A stretch of DNA of 64,000 nt from Phaeobacter sp. 22II1-1F12B. GTDB taxonomy: Bacteria > Pseudomonadota > Alphaproteobacteria > Rhodobacterales > Rhodobacteraceae. The translations under genes were made by a program, and so were the position numbers. How positions within the stretch are numbered: position 1 is the first letter of the stretch; each line of letters starts with the position of its first letter. The stretch lies in contig NZ_AQQP01000002.1 in assembly GCF_002210165.1 (NCBI RefSeq), positions 62,001 to 126,000 on the forward strand, read 5' to 3'. Below the pieces are notes generated by a model, which did no database searches, was not told where the DNA came from, and worked only from the letters and a program-made list of their open reading frames with translations. Below are positions 8,032-16,263 of the stretch, in pieces.

Positions 8032-8985
8032 ATGAAATGCCTCATCACGCAGCCCATTCATGAATCCGGCTTGGAAAAGCTGCGCTTGGCAGGGATCGAA
8101 CCGATAATTGCCGGCACGACGCAGACCGATGTGCTGCGCGACCTGATCGCTGATTGCGATGGTGTCATCACGCGGAACTTTGGCCTGCCTGCCGAACTGA
8201 TAAGCGCCGCGCCGCGCCTACGCGTAATCTCGGTGCATGGTGCCGGGCACGAACAAGTGGACAAACCCGCAGCCGACAAGGCTGGCATCATTGTCTGCAA
8301 TGCCCCCGGGGCGAATGCACGGTCGGTCAGCGAATTGACCATCGCGCTGGCTCTCGCTGCTGCCCGGTTGATCCTGCCCGCAGATCGGGCCGCCCGCCTG
8401 CATGACGAAGATTTTCGGGATCGGTTCCTGACCCGCGAACTTTTTGGCAAGAACGCCCTTATCATTGGCTGGGGCGCGACGGGCAAAGGAGTCGGTCAAA
8501 TCCTGCGCGACAGTTTTGACATGACGGTCACCGTCTACTCCCCCCGCTCCCCCGAGATTGAACCCAGGTTTCACCGCAACACCGACCTTAGCGAAGCCGT
8601 GGCCAAGGCCGACCTCATCTCTCTGCACACCAATCTGCGTCCGGATACACGTCATATGATCTCGAGCGATATACTCGAGCGCGTGAAACCGGGCGCGATA
8701 TTCGTCAACGTCGCCCGCGCCGGTCTTGTCGATGAACAGGCACTGGTTCACGCGTTGCAAACCGGCAAGCTCCACAGCGCGGCCCTTGATGTCTATTCAG
8801 ATACGGCACCCGAAGGTCCACTTGGCCAGATGGACAACGTGATACTGACCCCGCATCTCGGCGGCGCCACTGAAGAATCGATGATCCGCGTCGCTGACAG
8901 GGCAGTCGAGAACCTGCTCGACGTGCTGTGCCGCAACCGGCGCCCGGAAGCGACCGTCAACAATCCCGGAAATACTCAGGAATGA
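8032..8985 (+). CDS. D-2-hydroxyacid dehydrogenase (SerA/phosphoglycerate dehydrogenase-like)
   Basis: This 317-residue NAD-dependent dehydrogenase has a nucleotide fold segment ALIIGWGATGKGVG, then LISLHTNLRPDTRHMIS, NVARAGLVDEQALVHAL (catalytic Arg) and LTPHLGGATEES (catalytic His). It lacks the C-terminal ACT regulatory domain of full SerA. The motif reads GWGATG rather than the common GxGxxG; the first Gly is kept. A GTG at 7999 overlaps the previous stop (GTGA) and would add 11 residues. The ATG at 8032 begins exactly at the fold (MKCLITQPI), so I prefer it. The substrate is unknown. Confidence 0.87.
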   Translation: MKCLITQPIHESGLEKLRLAGIEPIIAGTTQTDVLRDLIADCDGVITRNFGLPAELISAAPRLRVISVHGAGHEQVDKPAADKAGIIVCNAPGANARSVSELTIALALAAARLILPADRAARLHDEDFRDRFLTRELFGKNALIIGWGATGKGVGQILRDSFDMTVTVYSPRSPEIEPRFHRNTDLSEAVAKADLISLHTNLRPDTRHMISSDILERVKPGAIFVNVARAGLVDEQALVHALQTGKLHSAALDVYSDTAPEGPLGQMDNVILTPHLGGATEESMIRVADRAVENLLDVLCRNRRPEATVNNPGNTQE

Positions 8986-10262
8986 ATGATCCCGTCAGCG
9001 ATATGATCTCCCGCGTGCTGGACCGAGTGAACCGAATCGGCGCGTCAAACCCCGGTTGGACCCGCCCAAGCTACAGCGCGGAAGAAACACAGGCTCACGA
9101 TATCATCGCCGATGAAGCGATGCGCCTTGGCTTGCGTGTTACGCGCGATGCAGGCGGCAATCTCTTCGCCCGCCTGCCCGGCGCTGAGAAAAGAATGCCA
9201 GCCCTATACAGCGGCTCCCATCTCGACACGGTCCCAAGCGGCGGCGCGTTTGACGGTGCAGCCGGTGTGGCTGGGGCAATGGCGCTTGCCGCCCATTTCG
9301 TGGAACGCGGCGAAACCCTCCCTTTCGACCTGATCGTGTCGGTCATCAGGGCCGAAGAAAGCGTCTGGTTCCCGTCCTCATACATCGGGTCACGCGCTGC
9401 CCTTGCGGGCCTTGAGGAATCCGAGCTGTCAATCTGCCGGGCCGATACCGGCCGGACGCTTGCCGATCACATGCGCGAACAGGGGGGCGATCCTGAGGTG
9501 GTGATCAGCCATCGCGGTCTTAAACCTGCGCGGTTCCTCGAAATGCATATTGAACAGGGTCCAATCCTGCATGAAGCCGGTCAGTCCTTTGCCACCGTCG
9601 ATGGCATTCGCGGCAGCCTTCGCTACCGTTTTGCCCGGATCGAAGGCGCTTGGGGCCATTCGGGCGGCGTCCCGCGCCACCTCAGATCGGACACGGTATT
9701 TGCGCTCGCGGAGCTCATCGGGATGCTGGACAAGGACTGGGCCGATATCGAAGCCGATGGCAAGGATCTGGCCATCACCGTGGGCCGCATCGATGCTGCC
9801 ACCGCAGACCATGCTTTTGCAAAGGTCCCCGGGCAGGTCGAATTCTGTCTCGATCTGCGCAGCAATTCGACCGCGCTGCTTGAACACATGGACGCCAGAC
9901 TAAAGGGCTTCGCGGCACAGATCGCACAAGAGAGAGGCGTGCGCTTTGATTTCGGCCCGCAGTCGCGCAGCCGTCCTGCGCGGCTGGACAGCGAAATGCG
10001 CGATGCGTTTCTTGCTCAGGCCAAGTCTCGCGGCCTGACTATCCCGACGCTCGCCTCGGGCGGCGGGCATGATGCCGCCGCTTTTGCCGATGCCGGATGG
10101 CAGTCTGCAATGGTGTTCTTGCGCAACTGGAATGGCAGCCATACGCCGGACGAAGGTATGGACCCGAAAGATCTTGCCGAAGCCGTGCGCTGCATCGCCG
10201 CGACCCTGACGGAAAACCCGATGTTCGCCAGCCCAAGCGACGTTGAGGCCACCCCGACCTGA
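8982..10262 (+). CDS. M20 Zn-dependent amidase (N-carbamoyl-L-amino acid hydrolase/allantoate amidohydrolase-like)
   Basis: The 426-residue hydrolase belongs to the M20 amidohydrolase branch that includes hydantoinase-linked N-carbamoyl-amino-acid hydrolases. Visible features are the metal site SGSHLDTVPSGGAFDGAAGV, the acidic pair in RAEESVWF, MHIEQGP and a C-terminal ASGGGHDAAAF. It would cleave a ureido or N-acyl amide bond of an amino acid. The ATG at 8982 overlaps the dehydrogenase stop (ATGA). Placed between the split 5-oxoprolinase genes, it may supply or process cyclic or N-blocked amino acids. That role is inference. Confidence 0.85.
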   Translation: MNDPVSDMISRVLDRVNRIGASNPGWTRPSYSAEETQAHDIIADEAMRLGLRVTRDAGGNLFARLPGAEKRMPALYSGSHLDTVPSGGAFDGAAGVAGAMALAAHFVERGETLPFDLIVSVIRAEESVWFPSSYIGSRAALAGLEESELSICRADTGRTLADHMREQGGDPEVVISHRGLKPARFLEMHIEQGPILHEAGQSFATVDGIRGSLRYRFARIEGAWGHSGGVPRHLRSDTVFALAELIGMLDKDWADIEADGKDLAITVGRIDAATADHAFAKVPGQVEFCLDLRSNSTALLEHMDARLKGFAAQIAQERGVRFDFGPQSRSRPARLDSEMRDAFLAQAKSRGLTIPTLASGGGHDAAAFADAGWQSAMVFLRNWNGSHTPDEGMDPKDLAEAVRCIAATLTENPMFASPSDVEATPT

Positions 10263-10266
10263 TACG

Positions 10267-11037
10267 TCAACGGGCGTGAAACGGGCCGATTGCCACGCCT
10301 TCACGTTCAAGCGCCTCTCGCAGGCGCGCCGCGATCTGAACCGCCGTCGGCGTATCCCCGTGAATGCAGAGCGTATCTGGCTCGACGGAAAGCTTCTTTC
10401 CGCCGGTCGTCGGAATGTATCCGTCCACCACCATGTGCAGAACCTGTTTCAGGCTTTCTTCCGGTTCATAGATGACAGCCCCCGGCTGGCTGCGTGGCGT
10501 CAAGTGCCCCTGATCCGTATAGCTCCGGTCCGCGTAGATTTCGCAGGCCACGGAAAGCCCCGCCTCTTGCGCGGCACGCATCGTTTCACTGTAGGGCAAC
10601 GCCACGAAGAACAGGGACGGATCGACGGACTTGACCGCGTCGACACAGACGCGGGCCAGTTCAATGTCCTCGGCCGCCATATTGCCCAGCGCACCATGGG
10701 TCTTGACATGGGTCATCTTTGCCCCGGCGGCATCGGTCATAACCTTGACCGCTCCGATCTGGTAGATCAGCTGCGCCTTGAGCGCCTGCGGCGTGTCACC
10801 GGTAATCCGACGCCTGCCGAAACCATAAAGATCCATGAAAGAGGGATGCGCACCAATCGCGACTCCCCGTGCCCTTGCTGCCTCGACGGTTCGCGCGATC
10901 ACCTCAGGGTCGCCCGCATGAAACCCGCAGGCGATATTGGCAGAACTCACCAGATCCAGCATCGCCGTGTCGTCGCCCATCTTCCAAGCGCCGAAACTTT
11001 CCCCCATGTCGCAGTTAAGATCGATACGATGGCTCAT
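10267..11037 (-). CDS. pxpA: 5-oxoprolinase subunit A (PxpA, LamB/YcsF family)
   Basis: The 256-residue protein starts with the family hallmark IDLNCDMGESFGAW. It continues with SSANIACGFHAGDP, GAHPSFMDLYGFGRR, HVKTHGAL and CIHGDTPTAV, the conserved acidic and His motifs of PxpA. It should act with PxpB and PxpC to hydrolyse 5-oxoproline with ATP. Unlike the usual pxpABC cluster, it is separated from pxpB by three plus-strand genes. It ends 5 bases from the stop of the M20 gene, convergently, and its upstream region holds operator site 2. Confidence 0.92.
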   Translation of the reverse strand: MSHRIDLNCDMGESFGAWKMGDDTAMLDLVSSANIACGFHAGDPEVIARTVEAARARGVAIGAHPSFMDLYGFGRRRITGDTPQALKAQLIYQIGAVKVMTDAAGAKMTHVKTHGALGNMAAEDIELARVCVDAVKSVDPSLFFVALPYSETMRAAQEAGLSVACEIYADRSYTDQGHLTPRSQPGAVIYEPEESLKQVLHMVVDGYIPTTGGKKLSVEPDTLCIHGDTPTAVQIAARLREALEREGVAIGPFHAR

Positions 11038-11156
11038 CCTGTCGCTCCTGTCGGTTCATTCGGGCCAGACTTGGGCCAAGCCTGTTTTCAAGGCAAACCA
11101 CCTTGAAAGATCGAAGTCCAGCCGCCTTGGTTATTGGGGTTCGCCATTGTGCCTGT

Positions 11157-11168
11157 TATGTATACCAA
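11157..11168. promoter_or_regulatory. Operator palindrome, site 2 (gntR/pxpA intergenic)
   Basis: TATGTATACCAA differs at two positions from the perfect site at 7518-7529. It lies in the 184-bp gap between pxpA and gntR and could serve both directions, giving autoregulation plus control of pxpA. Confidence 0.5.
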
Positions 11169-11221
11169 CGACACACCCAAGGAATACAATAATACCGGGC
11201 GGGTGAGGGAGAGACAAAGAC

Positions 11222-11881
11222 ATGTTGAAAACGTCCGAAGAGCGGCTGGCGCTCAACGCCTATGAACAGATACTTCAGATGGTCCTGTCGGGCGAAGCGG
11301 CGCATGGTCAGATGATCAATGAACGCCGACTTGCCGACATGCTGGGTATTTCCCGCACGCCCGTCCGCGATGCCCTGCTCATGCTCGAAGCGGAAGGCCT
11401 GCTTGTACGACAGGGAACGCGCGGGCTCCAGATCCGCCAGATGCGGATCGAAGAGTTCATGGACGCACTGCACATCCGCCAGATCCTCGAACCCGAAGTG
11501 GCCCGTTTGGCCCAAGGTCGAATCAGCCGCGAGGACCTTCAGGCGATACGTGATCAGCTTGTCGAACTTATCGAATCCAGACCCTCGACCGGCGAACGCC
11601 CCGACCGCGAAAAGGTGCGCGCAGTGGATGACCTTTTGCACGGAAGCCTCGCCAAGGCCGCAGGCAACCCGCAACTGGCTGATATCATTAGGACGGTGCG
11701 CCGCCGCACACAGATTTTCGATCTGCGCTCAATCCCCGAACGGTTCGACGAAACCTGCGCCGAGCATCTTTCGATTATCGATGCGCTGCTTGAGGGCGAT
11801 GCCAAGAAAGCCTCCGAGGCCATGCGGAATCACCTTGATAATGTCCAAGGCAGCATCCTGCAGACCTTAGCATCCCGCTGA
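11222..11881 (+). CDS. GntR-family regulator, FadR/FCD subfamily
   Basis: The 219-residue protein has an N-terminal winged helix-turn-helix (INERRLADMLGISRTPVRDALLMLEAEGLL, about residues 36-65) and a C-terminal all-helical FCD ligand domain. The FCD metal-site pattern is seen in the D and H residues of VDDLLHGSLAKAAGN and CAEHLSIIDALLEGD. It probably senses a carboxylate or amino-acid derivative handled by the neighbouring enzymes. Three related palindromes around it suggest it controls pxpA, pxpBC, the VOC operon, the importer operon and itself. Confidence 0.9.
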   Translation: MLKTSEERLALNAYEQILQMVLSGEAAHGQMINERRLADMLGISRTPVRDALLMLEAEGLLVRQGTRGLQIRQMRIEEFMDALHIRQILEPEVARLAQGRISREDLQAIRDQLVELIESRPSTGERPDREKVRAVDDLLHGSLAKAAGNPQLADIIRTVRRRTQIFDLRSIPERFDETCAEHLSIIDALLEGDAKKASEAMRNHLDNVQGSILQTLASR

Positions 11882-12069
11882 TTTACCTTACGTCTCCACT
11901 AATTTCCCAACTCGACCCAAATTTTGGTTTAATCATTTAAAGTCAATTACTTGATGTGAATTGAGAGCTGTTCACGCCACTCTTCGCCAAATTCTTCCCG
12001 TCATTCACGCCTGAAATTTACGCAGCGTTCGGTCTAATTCCGAACCATCTATATGCTTTAGGTTGACCT

Positions 12070-12081
12070 TTGGCATACCAA
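12070..12081. promoter_or_regulatory. Operator palindrome, site 3 (upstream of polyamine-type importer)
   Basis: TTGGCATACCAA matches the 7518-7529 palindrome except for one base, and a partial second copy (CCATACCA) follows at 12084-12091. The site is 132 bp before the first importer gene. The rest of the 331-bp gap 11882-12212 is AT-rich at its left end; I see no gene in it. Confidence 0.6.
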
Positions 12082-12212
12082 CGCCATACCACCTCCATAT
12101 CACTGCCATCTGGATGGTTCTGCGTCTGTATCCCCATCGATCCAAACGCGCTCCGCCATGAAGGAACCACTGCCCCCAACCCCGCCAATGGGCGGGACAG
12201 AACGGAACCGGA

Positions 12213-13304
12213 ATGAACACCACCAATCGCGATCTGCGCGTCACGAACCTCGAGAAATCCTTTGGTGATTTCCGCGCAATCAACAGAATTTCGCTGACGA
12301 TCCGGGCGGGTGAGTTCCTGACGATCCTCGGCCCTTCGGGTTCGGGGAAGACGACCTTTCTGAACATGGTTGCCGGTTTCCTCGATACCGATGGCGGCAC
12401 CATGACCCTTGGTGATCGCGACATCACGCACCTGCCACCGGAAACACGCGACTTTGGCATGGTCTTTCAGGGCTACGCCCTGTTCCCGCACCTGTCGGTG
12501 TTCGACAACGTCGCCTTTCCGCTGAAAGTGCGCAAATGGTCGTCGGACAAGATCGCCCGGCACGTCGAGGAAGCGCTTGATCTGGTGCAGCTTGGCAACC
12601 TGCGCGACCGGATGCCGAAACAGCTTTCGGGCGGCCAGCAGCAGCGCGTCGCCCTAGCCCGTGCCATGGTGTTCCGCCCCAACCTGCTGCTGCTTGACGA
12701 ACCGCTCAGCGCGCTGGACAAGAAGCTGCGCGCGGAGATGCAGGAAGAGCTCAAGCGTCTGCACCGCAAGGTTGGCCTCACCTTCATCTATATCACTCAC
12801 GATCAGGACGAAGCCTTGTCGATGTCGGATCGTGTCGTTGTCATGCGCAACGGTGTCATCGTGCAGCAGGGCCGTCCGGATGAGCTTTACAAGACTCCGC
12901 GCACCAGTTTCGTTGCCGGTTTCCTTGGTCGAAGCAATTTCCTGCGCGGCGACGTCGTCTCTCTCGACGGCGAAAAACTCACGATCAGGAACGGTGACCT
13001 CACGCTGCGCCAGCATGCCGGCACGGCCACGTTACAACCCGGCGATACGGCACTGATCGCCCTGCGCCCCGAAGCCGTCAGCCTGATCGAAGGCGACGCG
13101 CAGGCCGACAACGTGATCGAGGCGACTGTCAGCGATTCAAACTACTTCGGATCGAATTTCTCCATCACGGCGGAAACCGATCACTTCGGCACGTTCGAAC
13201 TCACGATGCCCGCCGCTCAACTCTCTCATGACCTCGCTGTGGGCAGCAGGATCCGCCTTGGCTGGTCCGCCTCGGCGGGCGTGATCGTGGAAGACGATGA
13301 ATAG
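12213..13304 (+). CDS. ABC importer ATPase, PotA-like
   Basis: The 363-residue ATPase carries Walker A GPSGSGKTT (about residues 44-52), signature LSGGQQQRVALARAM, Walker B LLLLDEPLSALD, and a C-terminal TOBE-type regulatory domain after residue ~240. This is the architecture of spermidine/putrescine and iron(III)-type importers. It powers the two permeases encoded after the binding protein. Operator site 3 lies upstream. Substrate is not set by the ATPase. Confidence 0.93.
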   Translation: MNTTNRDLRVTNLEKSFGDFRAINRISLTIRAGEFLTILGPSGSGKTTFLNMVAGFLDTDGGTMTLGDRDITHLPPETRDFGMVFQGYALFPHLSVFDNVAFPLKVRKWSSDKIARHVEEALDLVQLGNLRDRMPKQLSGGQQQRVALARAMVFRPNLLLLDEPLSALDKKLRAEMQEELKRLHRKVGLTFIYITHDQDEALSMSDRVVVMRNGVIVQQGRPDELYKTPRTSFVAGFLGRSNFLRGDVVSLDGEKLTIRNGDLTLRQHAGTATLQPGDTALIALRPEAVSLIEGDAQADNVIEATVSDSNYFGSNFSITAETDHFGTFELTMPAAQLSHDLAVGSRIRLGWSASAGVIVEDDE

Positions 13305-13332
13305 ACGACAACCGCAACAGGAAGGAAGAAAA

Positions 13333-14439
13333 GTGACACAAAGTTTCGAAGAAGACTGCGCCGATCTGATCGGCACCGAAGAAAAGAAAGGCATGTCCCG
13401 CCGGGATCTGCTGAAATTCGCAGCCAGCATCGGCATCCCGATGGCACTGGTTCCGGGCATGACCCGCAAGGCGCTGGCCGCCGACGGTCAGGAAGTCGTG
13501 CTTTGCAACTGGGGCGGCGTGGCACTCGAAGTATTCGAGAAAGCCTTTGCAGAACCCTATGCGGCTCAGGGCGGCAAGATGGTCATCGACGGTTCCGGCC
13601 CCGGCACCGGCAAGATCCTCAACATGGTCATGGCCAATAACGTCACCTGGGACATCGTCGATTCCGGTATCGTCGGGCTGACCCAGCTTGGCCCGCAGGG
13701 CGCGCTGGAAGAAATCGACTATTCCATCGTCGACAAATCCAAGGTCATCCCTGAATTTGCCTATGACTACGGCGTTGTGAACTACATGTTCTCCAGCGTT
13801 CTGGCATGGGACAGCGAAAAGGTCGAAGGCACGCCGACACTGGCTGACTTCTTCGATGTCGAGAAATACCCGGGCCGCCGTCTGCTCCGTAAGGATGCGC
13901 AGGCGATGCTGGAACTCACCCTGCTCGCCGATGGTGTCGCGATCGAAGATCTCTACCCACTCGACGTGGAACGCGCACTGGCCAAACTGGCGACGATCAA
14001 GGACGACCTGCTGTTCTGGGGTTCCGGCTCCGAAAGCCAGAGCCTCCTGCGCGAAGGCGAATGCGTCATGGGCATGATCTGGAACACCCGTGCCAATGTG
14101 CTCGGTAAGGAAACCGACGGTCGCATCAAGTACACCTTCGAAGGTGGCCTGCTCCAACCCGGCCTCTGGGCCGTTCCGAAAGGCAACCCCGCAGGCAAGC
14201 AGACCGCGATGGAAGCCATCGCCTCCATGCAGGCGCCCGAAGGTCAGGTCATGGTTCTCGAAGCCATGGGCAACGGCCCGGCAAACCCTGCCGCCTCCGA
14301 TCTCGTGCCCGAAGAACTGGCCGCGTCCAACCCGGCTTCGGCTGAAAATGTCGCCGTACAGGCCCGTATCTCGGCCGACTGGTACGCCGAATACTATGCC
14401 GATGCTATGCAGGAATACCTGGATTTCATCACTTCCTGA
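13333..14439 (+). CDS. ABC importer periplasmic binding protein, PotD-like, probable Tat substrate
   Basis: The mature part (EVVLCNWGGVALEVFEKAF onward) is that of family 1 extracellular solute-binding proteins of the PotD/PotF type. About 33 residues in, MSRRDLLKFAASIGIP gives a twin-arginine signal, so export through Tat is likely. I choose the GTG at 13333 (368 residues), preceded closely by AGGAAGGAAG. An ATG at 13297 overlapping the ATPase stop has no such site. The ligand may be a polyamine or another cationic or guanidino compound, as a guanidino hydrolase is in the same operon. Confidence 0.88.
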   Translation: MTQSFEEDCADLIGTEEKKGMSRRDLLKFAASIGIPMALVPGMTRKALAADGQEVVLCNWGGVALEVFEKAFAEPYAAQGGKMVIDGSGPGTGKILNMVMANNVTWDIVDSGIVGLTQLGPQGALEEIDYSIVDKSKVIPEFAYDYGVVNYMFSSVLAWDSEKVEGTPTLADFFDVEKYPGRRLLRKDAQAMLELTLLADGVAIEDLYPLDVERALAKLATIKDDLLFWGSGSESQSLLREGECVMGMIWNTRANVLGKETDGRIKYTFEGGLLQPGLWAVPKGNPAGKQTAMEAIASMQAPEGQVMVLEAMGNGPANPAASDLVPEELAASNPASAENVAVQARISADWYAEYYADAMQEYLDFITS

Positions 14440-14480
14440 CACTCCCCCGTCGGGCGCTTCCCGGTGCCCGGCTCTACCTT

Positions 14481-14510
14481 CACCCCCTTAACCGGGGGTG
14501 CTTTTCTTTT
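14481..14510 (+). terminator. Intercistronic terminator inside the importer operon
   Basis: CACCCCC (14481-14487) pairs with GGGGGTG (14494-14500) over a 6-base loop and is followed by CTTTTCTTTT. It sits between the binding-protein gene and the permease genes. Partial termination here would give more binding protein than permease, as seen in many importer operons. Confidence 0.7.
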
Positions 14511-14549
14511 CCGGCAGAACCCGGCCTCAACACAGGATACCGCTTGACG

Positions 14550-15449
14550 ATGGCAACGACCGGCACCTCGGCGGCACATGCGCAAAAATCCCCCGGCAGG
14601 CTGAGTGTGAACAGCATAATGGGAAGCGAAGGCCGCTATTGGCTGCTGATTGCCCCGGCTGTCCTTCTGATGCTCGGGTTCTACTTCTACCCGCTGGCCC
14701 GCGTCCTCTGGATGAGCTTTACCTTTCCAAGTCCCGGCCTTGGCAACTACGAGGACCTGATCGACAACGCGTCGGTTCACCGGACCCTGATTACTACCGC
14801 GCGCATCGGCGTAATCACCACCGGCCTGACGCTGCTATTTGCCTACCTGATCAGCTACGTGCTGGTGCATGCCAAGCCCAAGGTCGAACGCATCATGTTC
14901 CTTGGCGTGCTGATCCCGCTCTGGATCTCGGCTCTGGTGCGCGGTTTTTCATGGTTCATCCTGCTGCGCCGCGAAGGCACCATCAACGATGTGCTGATCA
15001 GCACCGGCATTATCGACACACCGCTTGACCTGATCTGGAACGAGTTGGGCGTGGTCATCGGCATGGTCCACTACATGCTGCCGCTCGGCGTGCTGCCGAT
15101 CTACGCGAATATGCGCAATATCGACACGCGCTGCGTTGCCGCCGCCCGGGGCCTTGGTGCCTCGCGCGGAGTGGCCTTCCGCAAGGTGTTCCTGCCCCTC
15201 TCCATGCCCGGCGTCATCGGCGCAGGTATCCTCGTATTCATCTATTCGCTCGGCTTTTACGTCACGCCTGCCCTGCTCGGCGGCGGCAAGACACTGATGA
15301 TCGCCGAATATATCCAGCTTCAGATCATGGACCTCGTGAACTGGGGACGCGGCGCGATGCTCGCCACCACCTTGCTCGTCACGATCCTGCTGCTGCTTGG
15401 CGTGATGAGCCGCATCATCGACCTGCGCGGTCTGTTCGGAGGCAAATGA
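14550..15449 (+). CDS. ABC importer permease, PotB-like
   Basis: The 299-residue integral membrane protein has an N-terminal helix after YWLLIAPAVLLMLGFYFYPL and a coupling loop AAARGLGASRGVAFRKVFLP, the EAA motif of PotB-type permeases. The ATG at 14550 is preceded by AGGA; a TTG six bases earlier is also in frame. It should pair with the PotC-like protein that starts 1 base after its stop. Confidence 0.92.
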   Translation: MATTGTSAAHAQKSPGRLSVNSIMGSEGRYWLLIAPAVLLMLGFYFYPLARVLWMSFTFPSPGLGNYEDLIDNASVHRTLITTARIGVITTGLTLLFAYLISYVLVHAKPKVERIMFLGVLIPLWISALVRGFSWFILLRREGTINDVLISTGIIDTPLDLIWNELGVVIGMVHYMLPLGVLPIYANMRNIDTRCVAAARGLGASRGVAFRKVFLPLSMPGVIGAGILVFIYSLGFYVTPALLGGGKTLMIAEYIQLQIMDLVNWGRGAMLATTLLVTILLLLGVMSRIIDLRGLFGGK

Positions 15450-15450
15450 C

Positions 15451-16245
15451 ATGGACGGTTTCAGCTCTCAACCGATCTCACCGGCAACCCGCACCACCGC
15501 ATGGGCCATCATCGCCTTTCTGGTCCTGCCGATCACCATCGTCTTTGCCGTCGCCGTCACCGACCGCGATTACCTCGCCATGCCGGTCGACGAGATCTCT
15601 TTTCAGCATTACGCCAACCTGTTCACCTCCCCCGAATGGCTCCACAGCATCTGGCAGAGCTTTGTCATCGCCTTTGTCTCGACCGCCATCGCCGGTCTGC
15701 TCGGCACGCTCTGCGCCATTGGCTGCTGGCGCATTTCCAACCGGCTGAGCGAACTGGTCCGCGTTTTCATGCTGCTGCCGGTCATGGTGCCCACCATCGT
15801 CTACGCGCTTGGCATCTATCAGTTCTTCGCCGAACTGCGCCTGCTCGACACTTATCTCGGGCTGATCATCGCCCATGCCGTCACCGGCCTCCCTTATGTG
15901 GTGATCACGGTTTCCACCTCGCTCGCCGGATTTGACGGCAAGCTGGAGCGCGCCGCTCTTGGCCTTGGGGCCAGCATGGGCCAGACCCTGCGCCTCGTGA
16001 TCCTGCCAAACATCATGCCCGGCGTCGTTTCGGGGCTGATCTTTGCCTTCATCCATAGCTGGGACGAGCTGGTCATCACGCTTTTCATTGCAGGGCGTGC
16101 CGTGTTTACCCTTCCCCGCCGGATGTGGGACGGCATCAACGAAGCGCTCGACCCCACGATGGCCGCCGTCGCTGCCGTTCTGGTCGTGATCACCGTTGCC
16201 CTGCTGACGCTGGAACTGCTCCTGCGTGGCCGGGCCAAGAAGTAA
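15451..16245 (+). CDS. ABC importer permease, PotC-like
   Basis: This 264-residue inner-membrane permease has about six hydrophobic segments and the coupling loop RAALGLGASMGQTLRLVILP (about residues 169-188). It completes the four-component importer with the genes at 12213, 13333 and 14550. The start lies one base beyond the previous stop. Confidence 0.92.
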   Translation: MDGFSSQPISPATRTTAWAIIAFLVLPITIVFAVAVTDRDYLAMPVDEISFQHYANLFTSPEWLHSIWQSFVIAFVSTAIAGLLGTLCAIGCWRISNRLSELVRVFMLLPVMVPTIVYALGIYQFFAELRLLDTYLGLIIAHAVTGLPYVVITVSTSLAGFDGKLERAALGLGASMGQTLRLVILPNIMPGVVSGLIFAFIHSWDELVITLFIAGRAVFTLPRRMWDGINEALDPTMAAVAAVLVVITVALLTLELLLRGRAKK

Positions 16246-16263
16246 CTGACAGGAAAGACCCCG

